Assembly: GCF_022376445.1 (NCBI RefSeq)
Contig: NW_025955205.1
Location: forward strand, 1-58,361
Source of the DNA: Fomitopsis serialis
Taxonomy: Eukaryota; Basidiomycota; Agaricomycetes; Polyporales; Fomitopsidaceae
Length of the DNA stretch: 58,361 nucleotides
Reading direction: 5' to 3'
The notes below the pieces were generated by a model that did no database searches, had not been told where the DNA came from, and saw nothing but the letters and a program-made list of their open reading frames with translations. Shown here piece by piece: positions 10,983 through 21,927 of this stretch. How positions within the stretch are numbered: the stretch's first letter is position 1; each line of letters starts with the position of its first letter. The translations under genes were made by a program, and so were the position numbers.

Positions 10983-12540
10983 TGTGGGGAAGCCCCACAG
11001 AGCAGGCCCGGAACCAACGGATATAGGGCACACGACCACAGGAGACAACAGACGACGTTACACACGGAAGGAATGTCGAAGGATAGGTTACCCAGGCAGC
11101 ACGACCGGAAAGCAACTCGGTAGGGCAACCGGAGGCAGCCGTGGACGGCACCGGAGGGTACAGGAACGAACTACCCCTCACGCACACTCTCCCCCTCATC
11201 CATTAAATCAGTCTCGGTCTCAGTTTCGACACCCGCATCCTCGAAGTCGTCACTAGTACGCGCCGGAGGGAACTGAAGGCGACGCGGAATGCCGGAATAG
11301 TCAGCGTCCGGAACGTACACGCCACGTGAAAGACGATCATGCACGCCGGCAACACTGGACGCCAGGGCGGAGAGAATACGGCGGGTGTGTTGGGCCTCGG
11401 ACTGAAAGGAGGCGGATGCGTCACGTTGAACGGTAGCGTAACGCTGGAGCTGGGAGATGAGCGCGTCGAGGCCGTCGGAGGAAGCCCGGAGGGGGGAGAG
11501 CTGCATGGGCCTCTCGAGGTACCGGACCGGGAGCAACGGACGGCCCACTTCGACATCGGACTGCTCAACAGCGACGCGGTTGGCGGACCAGGCGATAGCA
11601 GGGTACGGCTCGCCAATGACGCTATGCTCGGACGCGATGGTCGAGAACACCTGGTCAAGGTAGTCGATCAGTTCCTGGACGTCGGAGAACCGGCGGATGA
11701 GAGGGAGGGACGCGTCGCCATGCGCGGTAGCTCGCGCCCGGGAGTCGAAGAGCATGCGCTACGTACCGGAAGGAGGATCAGCCCGCCGGACGGGGAATAG
11801 ACGAGAAGAATATCACCCACGATGATCCAGCGGGCGCCGTGGGCCCAGGCCAACCATTCGGTAGGACTGTCAGCGACAAGACGCGGCTCGACGACTCGTT
11901 CATCCCGGAGGAGAGCGAGAAGACGGTAGAAGCGAGTGGAGTAGACGATGGCGGAGGGATTGGGTGGGGCATCGGACGGCATGGCACTGGACGGGAGACG
12001 GTAAAGGAAGGGAAGGAGGGGGCTTAAGAGGGACCGGAGGGAACGGGTGAGTACGGAGAAGGGTGCCAGCGAGGCGGGGGCGTGGGATAGCGAGCCGGAG
12101 GGGACATAAGGGAGGGAGCCGGGGACCGGACGGGGAGAGATCCTACCTACCTACCACCTAGGAGTAGAGAGCGAGCTCAACGGCGATTCCCTGCGTTTCT
12201 GACTGCGTCCTGCGTTTACTGCGTTTACTGCGTTGCGAATAGATCACTGCGTTCACCTTCAACGAGCACCGCGTTTCCTTCCGGCTCTCTGCGTTTTATC
12301 CGGCTTGAACGAGTTTCTACGCGTTCACTCTGAGTCCCTGCGTTGTGGGACGACTCCACCACTCTCCTCCGACCGCGTTACAGTGTCCCCTGCGAGTATC
12401 CGAGCTCGTACGTCCCCTCCGGGCCCGAATCGTCACATCCCCTCCCCATCCGCTTGCCAACAGCCCCCGCCCGTCGTTTCTACCGACACCATCGATTCCT
12501 TCCGGTCTCTTTTCGACCCGGGAGACTCGCAACCTACACA
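10983..12540 (+). repeat. 3' LTR
   Basis: This 1558-bp direct copy of 201-1754 ends in CCTACACA. It is followed by TCGC, matching the base quartet before the 5' LTR. Confidence 0.95.
11171..11982 (-). CDS. LTR-borne antisense gene (3' copy)
   Basis: Exons are complement 11821-11982 and 11171-11758, with a 62-bp intron at 11759-11820. The 249-aa product is nearly identical to the 5' LTR copy. The reading frame, both splice sites and the start are all kept. Differences include exchanges in the intron, where the two LTRs diverge most densely. Confidence 0.75.
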
Positions 12541-12844
12541 TCGCGTCCGAACGCACTAGGTCTTCAGGTATGTATGCTCACTAGGTTACCATTACCGTGC
12601 TACGCGTGCTCATTAGAGGATGTCTGATCCATCGCGCTGCAGGCAGAGGTTGAGGCGAGCTCACCACGCGCGTGCACGTCTGATTGTATCCTCCGCATGT
12701 AAGTCTCGATTGGCTCTCATGTCGACTTCTCCTACCTAAGCCTTGTACTCTTCAGCGTCATTTGCACACGATGGCGGACGCAAATCTCGACCGTCCTACA
12801 GGTACCACTGACTTCGTCCTGAGTGTGACGCCCCGCGAACGTAC

Positions 12845-15043
12845 GTGATTTACGACGCTGACTCCGAACTTGGCTTACCGTCCTGGATGGCAGAATGGCG
12901 CCAGCCCCTTAAACCGACTGATGGGTTATGTGCCGCCGACGCCGGCGACAGCTGCAATATCATTACGACGCCATACGCCAACTGGATCCCGGAATTCCCG
13001 CGGATTTCGGGACGCAATATCGTCACGTTCGAGGACGGCCTATGGGGCCCCCAAGAATATACTCGGTGGCCGCAACTGTACAACGCGACCTCCATACATC
13101 ATGCGTGCATCCCAACTAGAGAGTCGGGCTGCCGGGCTCCAGGGGACCAGGTCTATGACGGGTTCGGATACTATGCTTGGGAAGAAGACAAGTCTTGCGG
13201 CGTATCCGCCTTCGGGTTCTTGAACGCGGACGTACTAGGAGAGCTGAGCGCCATTGCGACTCGAGTGATTGCTCAATACGATGACGCGGAATGCTCGGCA
13301 CAGAATCGCGACCGGCTCGCATGGTTTGGACAGTCCTTGATGGATATACGACTGGGTACGGTTCTCTCCGTGCTATTAAGGAATGCGGTCGATCGGCTCA
13401 AAACGCTGCCTACTACTCGCCTACACGCCCTCGTCACCGGCCGCCTGGCGCACCGCCTCATCTTGGAGCTCTGCGGCCTCACTATCTATCACAACGAGGT
13501 CGCCCCGCGTATGGCAGACCCAAAGTCTCAACGTTACCGCGCCTTGCCACTTCTCGGGGCCTTCGTGCGCTCGGTGCCTGCGGCCCAGCTTTTGCATCGC
13601 CTGGGGATACCCTTTTGGCTCATACAGCCATGGACACGCGACGTCGTCATACAGAAGGTCGTGGAGCCCCGCATGTGGTCAGACACGCTCAACTCGAGCC
13701 CAGCGTGGCCCAGAGTCCCGAAGTCATGGTACGACCCCGACGGAACCCATCAGGATCCCGGCAAGTGGACGCAGCCATCGGTGTTGTTTATTAGCAACCT
13801 GGTGTGCTCGTCCGCGTTGCCGAAGCTACACGCTGTGGCTCGCACGGAGGGAGCCGAGCGAGAGGCGAAGCGTTGCAAGGGAGACGATGGTGCCTTTACC
13901 GTGATACCGAAGGCCCAGAACGTGGGCCCAGCTACGCACAACAGCAAGAAAAGGGGACACAAATCTCGGGGGAAGCGCTCTGGTGGAAAGCCGTCTGAGC
14001 CCCACCCAGCCACAACCTTCCAGCCACCCAGCCCTGACGTTGTCGAGCTGAGCCCGAGCTGGCGCACCGCTTTGACCGGGGTCTCTCCCTTGCCGTTTCC
14101 TCCCCCGGTCGCTCTCGAATACTATCTGCCGCCGCCTTTTGTGATCGACAACGCGAAGACGAACAAAGCCCGATACCTCCATAACTTTGCCCGGATATGG
14201 CAGTTCTGCAAGCTCCGACTCATTGACTCTTCGATCGACGGGGCGCCATTGCGAATCGCCGAGTGGCGCCACGCCCTTTACGGAGATTATAACTGCGATG
14301 CCATCGAAGAACGTCAGCAGAAGAATACCAAGCAGGCCATCGGACCTCAATCTGATCGGTTGGGGAATGGTCTAGCCCTCGACCAAGGGCCGTCGAACAG
14401 AGACGCTCAGAGCGCTTCAACGGCAGGGCACCGCAAGCCGGAGTGGCATGTTGAACGACGGGAAGCTGTCCGCGCACTGTTTGCGAAGGGCGGAGGCTTG
14501 GTGTCCTACACAGACACACAACGTGCGATGTACCGAGGTGTCGAGGTGAGCCTTGACCGGGCAAAAACCGACGAGGAGTACCTTCGCCTCGTCATTTGGG
14601 AGCTTTACGAAGCCAATTGGCGCTGCGAACTCAGAGCGCTCGACAGCCGCCTGGTCGATTACTCGGGCGATGTGTTCCGCAAGTGGGAGCGCGAACAGGT
14701 CGTTTCTAGTGTCTGGCATACGCCATCCCAGCACTCCGCCGTTACGACGGTTGACGTAGGCGAGCCCGTGTATTGTTGGATCACCGCTGGTCAGGACGGC
14801 TGGCTGGGTCGTCGCGCAAACTTACGTGCCTTCGTGGACGTCATGAGTTTGTGGCCCAATTTCCCGGAGTCCTTACGGGCTGACAAGGACGCTATCGCGA
14901 CGTGTGAGAAGACGCATGTCTTCGATGATATTGAGGTGCGAGCGATCCGGTTCTACGTACAGACCTTCACCGAACAGTTCCATCGCCTCCCCTGCCCACC
15001 TGTACGCCTCGTCACCACTCCGCTCCTGTCATGTACCGTGTAA
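12845..15043 (+). CDS. Gene A: lineage-expanded basidiomycete protein of unknown function
   Basis: This is an open frame of about 730 codons. The first in-frame ATG is at 12887, but the frame is open before it and the true N-terminus probably comes from upstream exons. It has the layout I associate with a large Agaricomycete family of hypothetical proteins: a helical N-terminal domain, a LLGAFVRSVP..LHRLGIPFWLI block (about residues 235-260), a basic Lys/Gly-rich disordered middle (about 345-400), and a C-terminal block with IWELYEANWRCELRALD (about 590-606). No catalytic motif is evident. The nearby Gypsy insertion may have disrupted its 5' end. An AATAAA lies just after the stop. Confidence 0.75.
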   Translation: MIYDADSELGLPSWMAEWRQPLKPTDGLCAADAGDSCNIITTPYANWIPEFPRISGRNIVTFEDGLWGPQEYTRWPQLYNATSIHHACIPTRESGCRAPGDQVYDGFGYYAWEEDKSCGVSAFGFLNADVLGELSAIATRVIAQYDDAECSAQNRDRLAWFGQSLMDIRLGTVLSVLLRNAVDRLKTLPTTRLHALVTGRLAHRLILELCGLTIYHNEVAPRMADPKSQRYRALPLLGAFVRSVPAAQLLHRLGIPFWLIQPWTRDVVIQKVVEPRMWSDTLNSSPAWPRVPKSWYDPDGTHQDPGKWTQPSVLFISNLVCSSALPKLHAVARTEGAEREAKRCKGDDGAFTVIPKAQNVGPATHNSKKRGHKSRGKRSGGKPSEPHPATTFQPPSPDVVELSPSWRTALTGVSPLPFPPPVALEYYLPPPFVIDNAKTNKARYLHNFARIWQFCKLRLIDSSIDGAPLRIAEWRHALYGDYNCDAIEERQQKNTKQAIGPQSDRLGNGLALDQGPSNRDAQSASTAGHRKPEWHVERREAVRALFAKGGGLVSYTDTQRAMYRGVEVSLDRAKTDEEYLRLVIWELYEANWRCELRALDSRLVDYSGDVFRKWEREQVVSSVWHTPSQHSAVTTVDVGEPVYCWITAGQDGWLGRRANLRAFVDVMSLWPNFPESLRADKDAIATCEKTHVFDDIEVRAIRFYVQTFTEQFHRLPCPPVRLVTTPLLSCTV

Positions 15044-15060
15044 CAGTAGAACGAACGTGC

Positions 15061-15066
15061 CAATAA
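15061..15066 (+). terminator. Polyadenylation signal-like AATAAA after gene A
   Basis: AATAAA lies 18 bp after the stop codon of gene A. It is a plausible 3'-end signal; fungal signals are loose. Confidence 0.35.
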
Positions 15067-15293
15067 AGTCAACCTTGATCGCGACCCCTCGTGTGGACGG
15101 CAGTGTGGCGCGCGGTGTACCACGCTTTGACATTTCACGGACCCCTGAGTGGCTTTGTCGTGTCTTTGTTTTCATTTGCTAATGTTCGCCGCTTTCGTCC
15201 AGATGTGGCCTCCGAGATTGGTGGCGAAAATCTCACATAAAAAGTGTCGACCTCACCACTCATACCCTCTCCCGATCACCGACTACCCTCACT

Positions 15294-17535
15294 ATGACGA
15301 AAACCGGTGCCGCGCCCAAGTGCCTCGCTTGCGTTGTTGACCCGCGCAAGGGCATCAACCAGCACCAATGGCTCGTGAACAAGATGGTGGCCGCTTGGAG
15401 GGACGCTGACCCGGACGCCGAGTACAAGGCTGTGGCCCAGGACGTCGCCATCGCCTTCGATCAAGAATTCGATCCCCAAATCCTCAAACCTGTGTACAAG
15501 AAAGGCAAATTTCAGGGTTACGAGACAGAAGAAGCGCGCGCAGAGCGGTGCGATGGAAGGCCGGGGGTGAGTCTCAACGTTCTCTATTCTATGCGACGCT
15601 CAGACGTCATCCACTAGAGCATTCTTCGGTGGGCTCAGAATCATAAGGACTGGATCGACGCGCAGAGGAACATGGCCCCTGCGCTACTTCGTTTCCAACC
15701 ACAGCCTCCCGCGAAAGGCCGGCGGTCGCGCGCGTCGAGTGCGCGCGACTTATATGTTCGGGACCATCCTGGCATTGGCAAAGACGTTGTTGATGCTCAA
15801 GGCAAGCTTGCCCCAGGTGACCGAAGGACGGCGTTGAATGTGGCTATCTCCGCCATCATCGAGGAGGTTAAATTGACCCAGCCGGACGTATGGCAACGGT
15901 ATGAAGAAGCCTCGGCAAGGGAGAAGGGTGCGCGTGCGTCTCGTGTGGCAGGCGCTGAGGAGAGTGAAGGGGACGAAGAAGGACAAGAGGATGAGGAGGA
16001 AGAGGCACCTATGGAGCATGAGTGAGTGCTGGTGTTCTCCCCAATGCGTTCCCTCGCTCACACTCTTCAGTCTTCTCGCTCGGCTGCGCCTGAGCATGCG
16101 CACCGCCATTGATTCATGGGTTGAACAAACTGGCGCCGAGATCTTTGTGTACATGGGAAAAGTGCGAGACGACGGAACGTCTAACCGCAGTTTGTAAGTA
16201 TGCTACATTGTTGTCTGTTTGTTTGGGCTCACTAGCTCAGGATGAGTGCCGGAAAACGAGGGCGCGACCACCTTGCCCAGCGGGTCGTCGCCCAGCCCCT
16301 CATCAAGACGCTGGATGACTACGTGCTCGACACGGGTGGTCTCACACCCCGTGCGGCCAACCCATCCGCTCCTCGGCCAGCCACACAGGAGCGCGTTGTC
16401 GAGCCTCTTCCCGGTGCAGGCCCTGATACTACCGGGGACCCGGAACAGATTTCAGGCGGCCCTCAACCCGCGCGGAACGTTTCTCAAGCCTCACCAGATG
16501 TCCCTGTGTCATCGGAGAGAGTACTACGGGTGGAACACCCTGCAGACGGCAATGAGGTGGGTCGGCCTGTACTCAATAGTCACCCCCGAGATCCTCAGCC
16601 CGATCAGAGCTCAGGCAGAATCCTGCTCTCGCAGGACGTACCTCAACAACCGCAGGGCGTAGCTCCAGCCCTGCGCGTCGTCGCACAGCGACAGCGGGAC
16701 GTCGCCGTGCCGTCGGACGAGGCAATCGTCCAGGTGGAAGAGCCCGCAGCTGGCAATGCCGACACCGAAGAGGCCATTCGTCATCCGCCCGACGGTCGCC
16801 TTGAGGCGCCACGGCCATCCGTAGAACATTCACCGGCTGAATGCGGTGTCGACGTTGAACAGGTCGATGACATCGCACGAGCTGCTGGCTCCGAGCCGCT
16901 GCCGCTGCAAGACGGGTCCAACGACGAACCAGCGATGGTCAACGAGCGACCTGAGCTAAGCCTCGATGTCGAACAACCCGATGGCGTCCGGCGAGCCGTG
17001 CTCGCCGAGTCGGAACCGCTCCAAGGCGGATTAAGTGACGAACCAGCGGCTGAGGACGACGGAAAGGTGAGTCATGTACTGCGTTCTTCGAACAGCACGG
17101 AGGCTGATTCTGTTCAAACCACCAGCGAATCGATCAGCAGGGTGAGAAGATGGCAGACGATCCCGTCCAGCCCGCGCAGGACGATGCGCACGTACCTGGA
17201 TCCGCAACCCACTCGGACACTTCGCCTCCTAGTGACGACGAACCTCGAGCCCAGACCAAGGCTTCAAAGGGGGTCAGAAAGGGTGCGTCGCGTCGGGGAC
17301 GAGGTCGCAAACCGAAATCAAGTGGGAGTCGTGCCACTCTTGTGGCCCCGGAAGACGAGCGCCGCCCGCCATCGCGTGGACAAAAGAGGCCAAGCCCCGA
17401 GGAAGCAGAAACACCGGAAGAGCCCTCGGGTCGTCCGAAGAGAGCGAAGTAAGTCCATTATAGGAAGACCTTCACTCGCTGACCTCGCATTGCAGGAAAC
17501 AGGATTATGCGTCGCTTCATCGAAAGGGTAAGTAG
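15294..17535 (+). CDS. Gene B: six-exon nuclear-looking protein, unknown function
   Basis: Proposed exons are 15294-15566, 15618-16021, 16071-16193, 16241-17066, 17141-17448 and 17496-17535. All introns are GT..AG of 47-74 bp and every phase fits, giving 657 aa. The N-terminal half (CLACVVDPRKGINQHQW, then ILRWAQNHKDW) leads to an acidic stretch and then a block crossing two introns with TGAEIFVYMGKVRDDGTS. The C-terminal half is long, disordered and acidic, then ends basic (RRGRGRKPK, SGRPKRAKK), a likely nuclear signal. The TGAEIF block matches gene F position by position (GA-x2-F-x3-G-x3-D-[DN]-G-x-S), so B and F are relatives. Function unknown. Confidence 0.78.
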
Positions 17536-17885
17536 GTTTTCTTGATGAATGACTTCGTAGCACTGTAGCCATGTAGCAAACGTGCGACATTGTGTCTAGT
17601 GTGTCTAGTGTACCAAGTTCAAGACTGTTATTAACTCGTTGCGACGTCGTTCAAGTCCGTTTGATGTCGTTGCGATGTCAGCCTGTAGTCCTGCTCCCGA
17701 CGCTTTGACCCTCGATCCTCTTGCGCCACACCTTTGGCCGGTAGGTCCAAGCGAAGCACACCACTGGATGACCTTCACCGGGCCAAGGCTCGCTTGGCTC
17801 TTTGTGGCTTCGTCGCAACGCCATTCATCTTGTCGCCAAGCGACTAATGGCAGATCGGGGAGGCGAACAATAGGGAGGCTAGGGG

Positions 17886-17892
17886 TATAAAA
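17886..17892 (+). promoter_or_regulatory. TATA box of gene C
   Basis: TATAAAA lies 50 bp before the ATG at 17942 in an otherwise gene-free stretch (17536-17941). The spacing suits a short 5' leader. Confidence 0.6.
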
Positions 17893-17941
17893 GGTGAGCA
17901 CCGTTCACGCACACCCACACACTCTCCTCACTCTCGCCTCC

Positions 17942-19771
17942 ATGTCCCACTTGCAAACTCCCCGGGGCCACAAAACCCGCTCGTCAATATCACGAGCTCT
18001 TCTTAGTCCGGCCGGTGGCCTCGGCACGCCCCGCCATACTAAGACGACACCCAACGCTTACAACCGAAAGCTCAAGCTGTTCGCCGCGGAACTAGCACAT
18101 CCGCAACTTGATTTCGACGTCTGCAACCACGGTCCATCGGTCCAACTCCAGTACTGTCGTGCAAATGACGTCAATGTCGGACGCCTCTTCACCACGGTGA
18201 GTAGCCTCACGAATGTGACCAAGGATATGTTTTTCTCAATGCAACTACAGTGTGCCACATCCGGTTGCCCCCTCCGCGGGTTCAGATACCTGAGTGACCG
18301 TCTTAGCGACGCCGAACGAGACCTCATCGAGCGCATGCGGGTCAACGTCTCAGACTTACGAGATGTACACAAGCGTCGTAAGGCATTGACAGACCGGCGA
18401 GACTCGCATGATGCGGCGACGGTTGAAGACCTCGACGAACAGCTCCGACAGGTCGCCGATGAGGAAGCCCGCCTCGACAGAGACAGCACCGATCTGGTCC
18501 GACGTGCCACTCTCCTCCGCGAGCAGCGCGTCGTCCCAGCTCCCCAAGTAGCCAATGCGGCTCTAACTGCTGTGGCACGCCGTCCTGGAGCTGCCACCGC
18601 AACTCGTGACGTTGTGGCTGTGCGGCAACCACCCTCACACTCTCCCCATGCCGCCAGCTCCCCGCCCTCTCGACTCACTGCCTCCACCGACTCGGACGTG
18701 GAGATCGTCGATGGGCCTCTGCAAGCCCCTCGCAAAACCCCTCAGCGCCAGCGCAGGAGCAGTGCGTCGAGTCGTATTCGCGGCCCGCTCAGCCGCCCCC
18801 TCGTCGCCCCTTCTCAATCCAACCGAGCCACGGCGTCGACCAGTGCACGCACGTTGTCCGATGATTCGGACATCGAGATACTCCCTGGGCCACCCCTGCC
18901 ACCCCATACCCCACGCCGCACACAGCGCACACCATCCGATACGATCGAACGGTCGGACTCGGACAACGAGTCTGAGGCATCCGCGGCATACTGGGCCAAC
19001 GTAGAACCACCGTTGCCGGCTCTTCTGCCCGCTGCGTCTCAGGCAAACGCTGCCATTCCCCTTCATCGTCGCCTCTCTCGTCACCTGCGTCTGTCTCGTC
19101 TCGCAACGGTGCGTTGTGCAATCGAGGGCGCGCGACCGACGCGAGGCTCATTCGCGCCACGATCGCTGTCGACGCCGCGTCCGAGGACGGCTCCGACACG
19201 GATTCCTCGATTGATGGAGACGGACCTGCAGTGCCTACGCCCGTCGCGTCGGACGCCGGAACGTTGTTAGTGAGCAAACCGTTTTGCGTCGCTATCTATG
19301 CCTACAACGAGGTTAGTCATTGGTCACTTATGTGATTGTTACTCGCTGATCCCCACTTTACAGGAAGGTCTGCAGCCGGACGTCTTCCTCTTCGACAAGC
19401 GTGGTCGACAGAGCTTTACGTCTGTCTGCACAAGGTACGATTTGGATCTCGTCGATCCCATCGCACTGTGGATTGGCCTGAAGCGGGCGTGGCGCTTTGT
19501 GCATGTCGAGAACATCGCCAACGTCGTGTTCGGCTTACGCGAAGGCGATTACATTGTGTGGGTGAAGTGGGGACTTAGCAAGCTCCCGTTAATCCACGAG
19601 GTTACAGGTGAGTTGGAAACGAAGCAATTGAAATGGTATGCTGATGGCAATGAAGGTGGTGTGGCTCCCGAATGGCCGGACCGCGAGACCATTTGGGAGG
19701 ATAGGCAATCTATCTTCGAGGAGCTCGACCCGGAACGCCGACGCTTTGAAGAAAACAAGCTTCGCTTGTAG
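17942..19771 (+). CDS. Gene C: coiled-coil protein with SUMO-interaction-like motifs, unknown function
   Basis: The start MSHLQTPRGHKTRSS was chosen because it lies 50 bp after a TATA box. Likely introns are 18197-18250 (54 bp, GTGAGT..CTACAG), 19312-19363 (52 bp) and a 48-bp one at about 19609-19656. A long coiled coil (about residues 120-200, ERDLIERMRVNVSDL onward) is followed by a disordered Ser/Pro-rich region holding SDVEIVDG (about 18694) and DSDIEILPG (about 18865), both like SUMO-interaction motifs. Between about 18975 and 19270 the sense changes frame without a clear intron. The C-terminal domain (LQPDVFLFDKRGRQSF, ALWIGLKRAWRFVHVENIA) looks globular and conserved in style. Function unknown. 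Confidence 0.65.
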
Positions 19772-21357
19772 AAAGGGTTTGCACGGACTTATGTTCTTGG
19801 TTGGTACTGATGTGGGACTTATAGTGGGCTTAATAGGGAGACCTGTACTGCGCCGAAGATAGTTGTAATTGATACGTTTTGAAGCCCTAGTATTAGTAGG
19901 ACTTTGTAGGGTCATTTGTAGCCCAGTTGTAGTGGCACCCCATAGTGGGGCTTAATAGGGTTAAGAAATTTATTGTATCTTGTGTGTACAGCCCGAGTTC
20001 GTGATCAAAGTATGTTGATTGGACCAAAGTATCTTGCTCGGACCAAAGTATCCTCCACTCCAAAGTATCTTGCTCGGACCAAAGTATCTTGCTCGGACCA
20101 AAGTATCTTGCTCGGACCAAAGTATGTTGGTCACATTACTGTATGTCCCTTCGCACGAAAGGTATCTTGGATCGACTGTTGGCTAAAATTAGTAGGGCAT
20201 TACCCGCAGCCAAAATATGTTGCTCCGGGCTAATAACCGGGCTAAAGTATCTTGCCAACTGAGGTGGCTCCGTGCCAACAGCCAGACGTACCCGCAATGA
20301 ATAAATATCGTCTTGGTGGTCGACGGCTACCCCTTGAGACCAGTGCAGCGTTCACGCTTCGAATGCCACTGTATGCGACTCAAGGAAAAGGGGAGGGAGG
20401 GGGAGGGAGGAGAGCCACGGATAGCGGGAGCGGCAAGCAGCGGATAGGGAGCCATGCCGGGGACCGTAAATCTGGGACCGTAAAGCTGGCAGCTCGCGCA
20501 GTGTGAGCAGAGGGATTTGGCGGAGGTGCCCGCCAGAAAGCACCCCCTCCTCAACCGTCTTCAGACCGCTAGATTTGCGGTCCCAAGGTGCGAAATTTGC
20601 GGTCCCCCGCGCCTACCCGATTTGGATGAGCGCCTCCGGCCTTGTTTGCCAAAGCGGCCTGCCTCGTTGTCGGTTATGGCCTCGAGGCGCAGGGCGGGCG
20701 GCCTTCTGTCTCGCGGAGGCGGTGAAAATCGTGGGTCTCGAATCGAGCGTGTATTGCGCTCAGAGGCTCTGTCTACGACATACACCGCACCGTTCCCTCG
20801 CGTTCGACCAGCCTACCTGGCTCTCATTGGCCTTGCATCCTCGCGCCGCACCTGCTGATCCCATTCCCGTCGGCGGGACATCCACCTGCCCCTGCTCTCC
20901 TCCTCGTCGCGCGCCCCGGGGTCCCCGCTCCACTGCGCCACGGAACGCGAGGTGCCCAGACCGGCTCTTTCCCGACTTGCCTCCGCTCCCGGCAGCCGCC
21001 CTGGGCGCTTCCCTCGCACTTCCCTTGCCTCGTACCGGGACCGTCAATCTATCGGGTCTCAGTGCTACTTCCTCAGCCTCACCACACGTGCACCGCTCGG
21101 CCCGGGACTTCCGAACAAGGGCTCACGACTTGTGGTGAGGACTGGCACAATTGTCCCTTATGTCAGCAAAGAAGCATCAGGCCGCTCGCTGCCGGGTCGG
21201 GACCTGGTCTGTGCCAAGTGATGGCCTTGCCCAAATCGAGCAGCCTTGAGATCCTGAGATCGCTCGTGGGCCCGCCCGCCCGACGCGACGCGACGCGCCC
21301 CACCGCGTATCCCTAGCCGTCGTCGGCGTTGCGACCGCCATTTCGTAGTACCTACCC
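19772..21357. other. Intergenic stretch with small repeats, no supported gene
   Basis: This holds two copies of ATAGTGGG(G)CTTAATAGGG (about 19821 and 19942), the tandem array at 20021-20133, and an inverted pair, GGGACCGTAAATCT (about 20460) against AGATTTGCGGTCCC (about 20571). I see no gene. Long frames in 20.5-21.1 kb are GC-driven and lack domain or intron support. Confidence 0.6.
20021..20133 (+). repeat. Tandem 19-20 bp repeat, about five copies
   Basis: Units are CCAAAGTATCTTGCTCGGA with small changes. Degenerate single copies continue to about 20250. Confidence 0.8.
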
Positions 21358-21370
21358 AAATATATATCTT
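21358..21370 (+). promoter_or_regulatory. TATA-like promoter of the DUF6589-type gene
   Basis: CAAATATATATCT lies about 40 bp before the ATG at 21403. Confidence 0.4.
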
Positions 21371-21402
21371 TTTCGTGCACTCGCAGTCTGTCGCAATCCA
21401 GG

Positions 21403-21807
21403 ATGGACGCTCTCCTCGCCCAGTTGGGTGTGATTCTCTACCAGAATCAAACATCACTCCCGCACATACTCGTGTATCTAGTGCACGAGAACCCTGCGCA
21501 TCCTATGGCCTACGGTCTCCACCAGTATCTCCCAACAATTTTGGACATGTTCCTCCAGAGCCCGTCCGCGGACGTGCTGCGGCAGTGGGCGGAAAATACT
21601 ATGGCTTGCGCATACAAAACCGAGGTAGTCAACCTATCGCAGTCGGGCAACTTACATTTCCTCGCGAGCGCAGCTTCACCGGAGAAGCTCGAAACGTTCA
21701 CAATTCGCCAGCTCGCAGGCGCGATGCAGAAGCACGCGCCCTTCCTCTGGCGCTTATTCGATGTAGCATCAGCAAACTGTGCAATTTCTGAGGGTCTGGG
21801 TGACTGA
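21403..21807 (+). pseudogene. 5' fragment of a DUF6589-type gene, cut by the Plavaka insertion
   Basis: The frame starts MDALLAQLGVILYQNQTS and reads to a stop just inside the transposon end. The helical segments up to APFLWRLFDVASAN are in the style of DUF6589 protein N-termini. The continuation is found 6.4 kb away at 28211, after the transposon. So the two pieces are most simply one gene interrupted by the element. Function of the family is unknown. Confidence 0.55.
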
Positions 21808-21927
21808 CAGACATTGCTCAGAGGGTCAGTGGCACTCAGTGCATCACAGATGCCCAGCTATATCAGACACACCCAGCTATATCAGACAAGCCCAGACACT
21901 CTCAGATGATATCAGACAGTATGAAAA

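Larger units (their letters stand above)
201..12540 (+). mobile_element. Complete Ty3/Gypsy LTR retrotransposon with antisense genes
   Basis: Two near-identical direct repeats (201-1754 and 10983-12540) begin TGTG and end CACA. They are flanked by TCGC (197-200 and 12541-12544), extendable to ATCGC if the last A of the LTR is shared. A candidate PBS follows the 5' LTR and a purine tract precedes the 3' LTR. Order is gag, protease, reverse transcriptase, RNase H, integrase, which is Ty3/Gypsy order. After integrase, about 3 kb carries genes in antisense, which is unusual. The pol region has several frame changes, so this copy is probably non-autonomous although its LTRs are young. Confidence 0.93.

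Noticed and set aside
20503..21138. 211-codon plus-strand frame
   Set aside because: GC-driven open frame with no domain, overlapping equally long frames on both strands.
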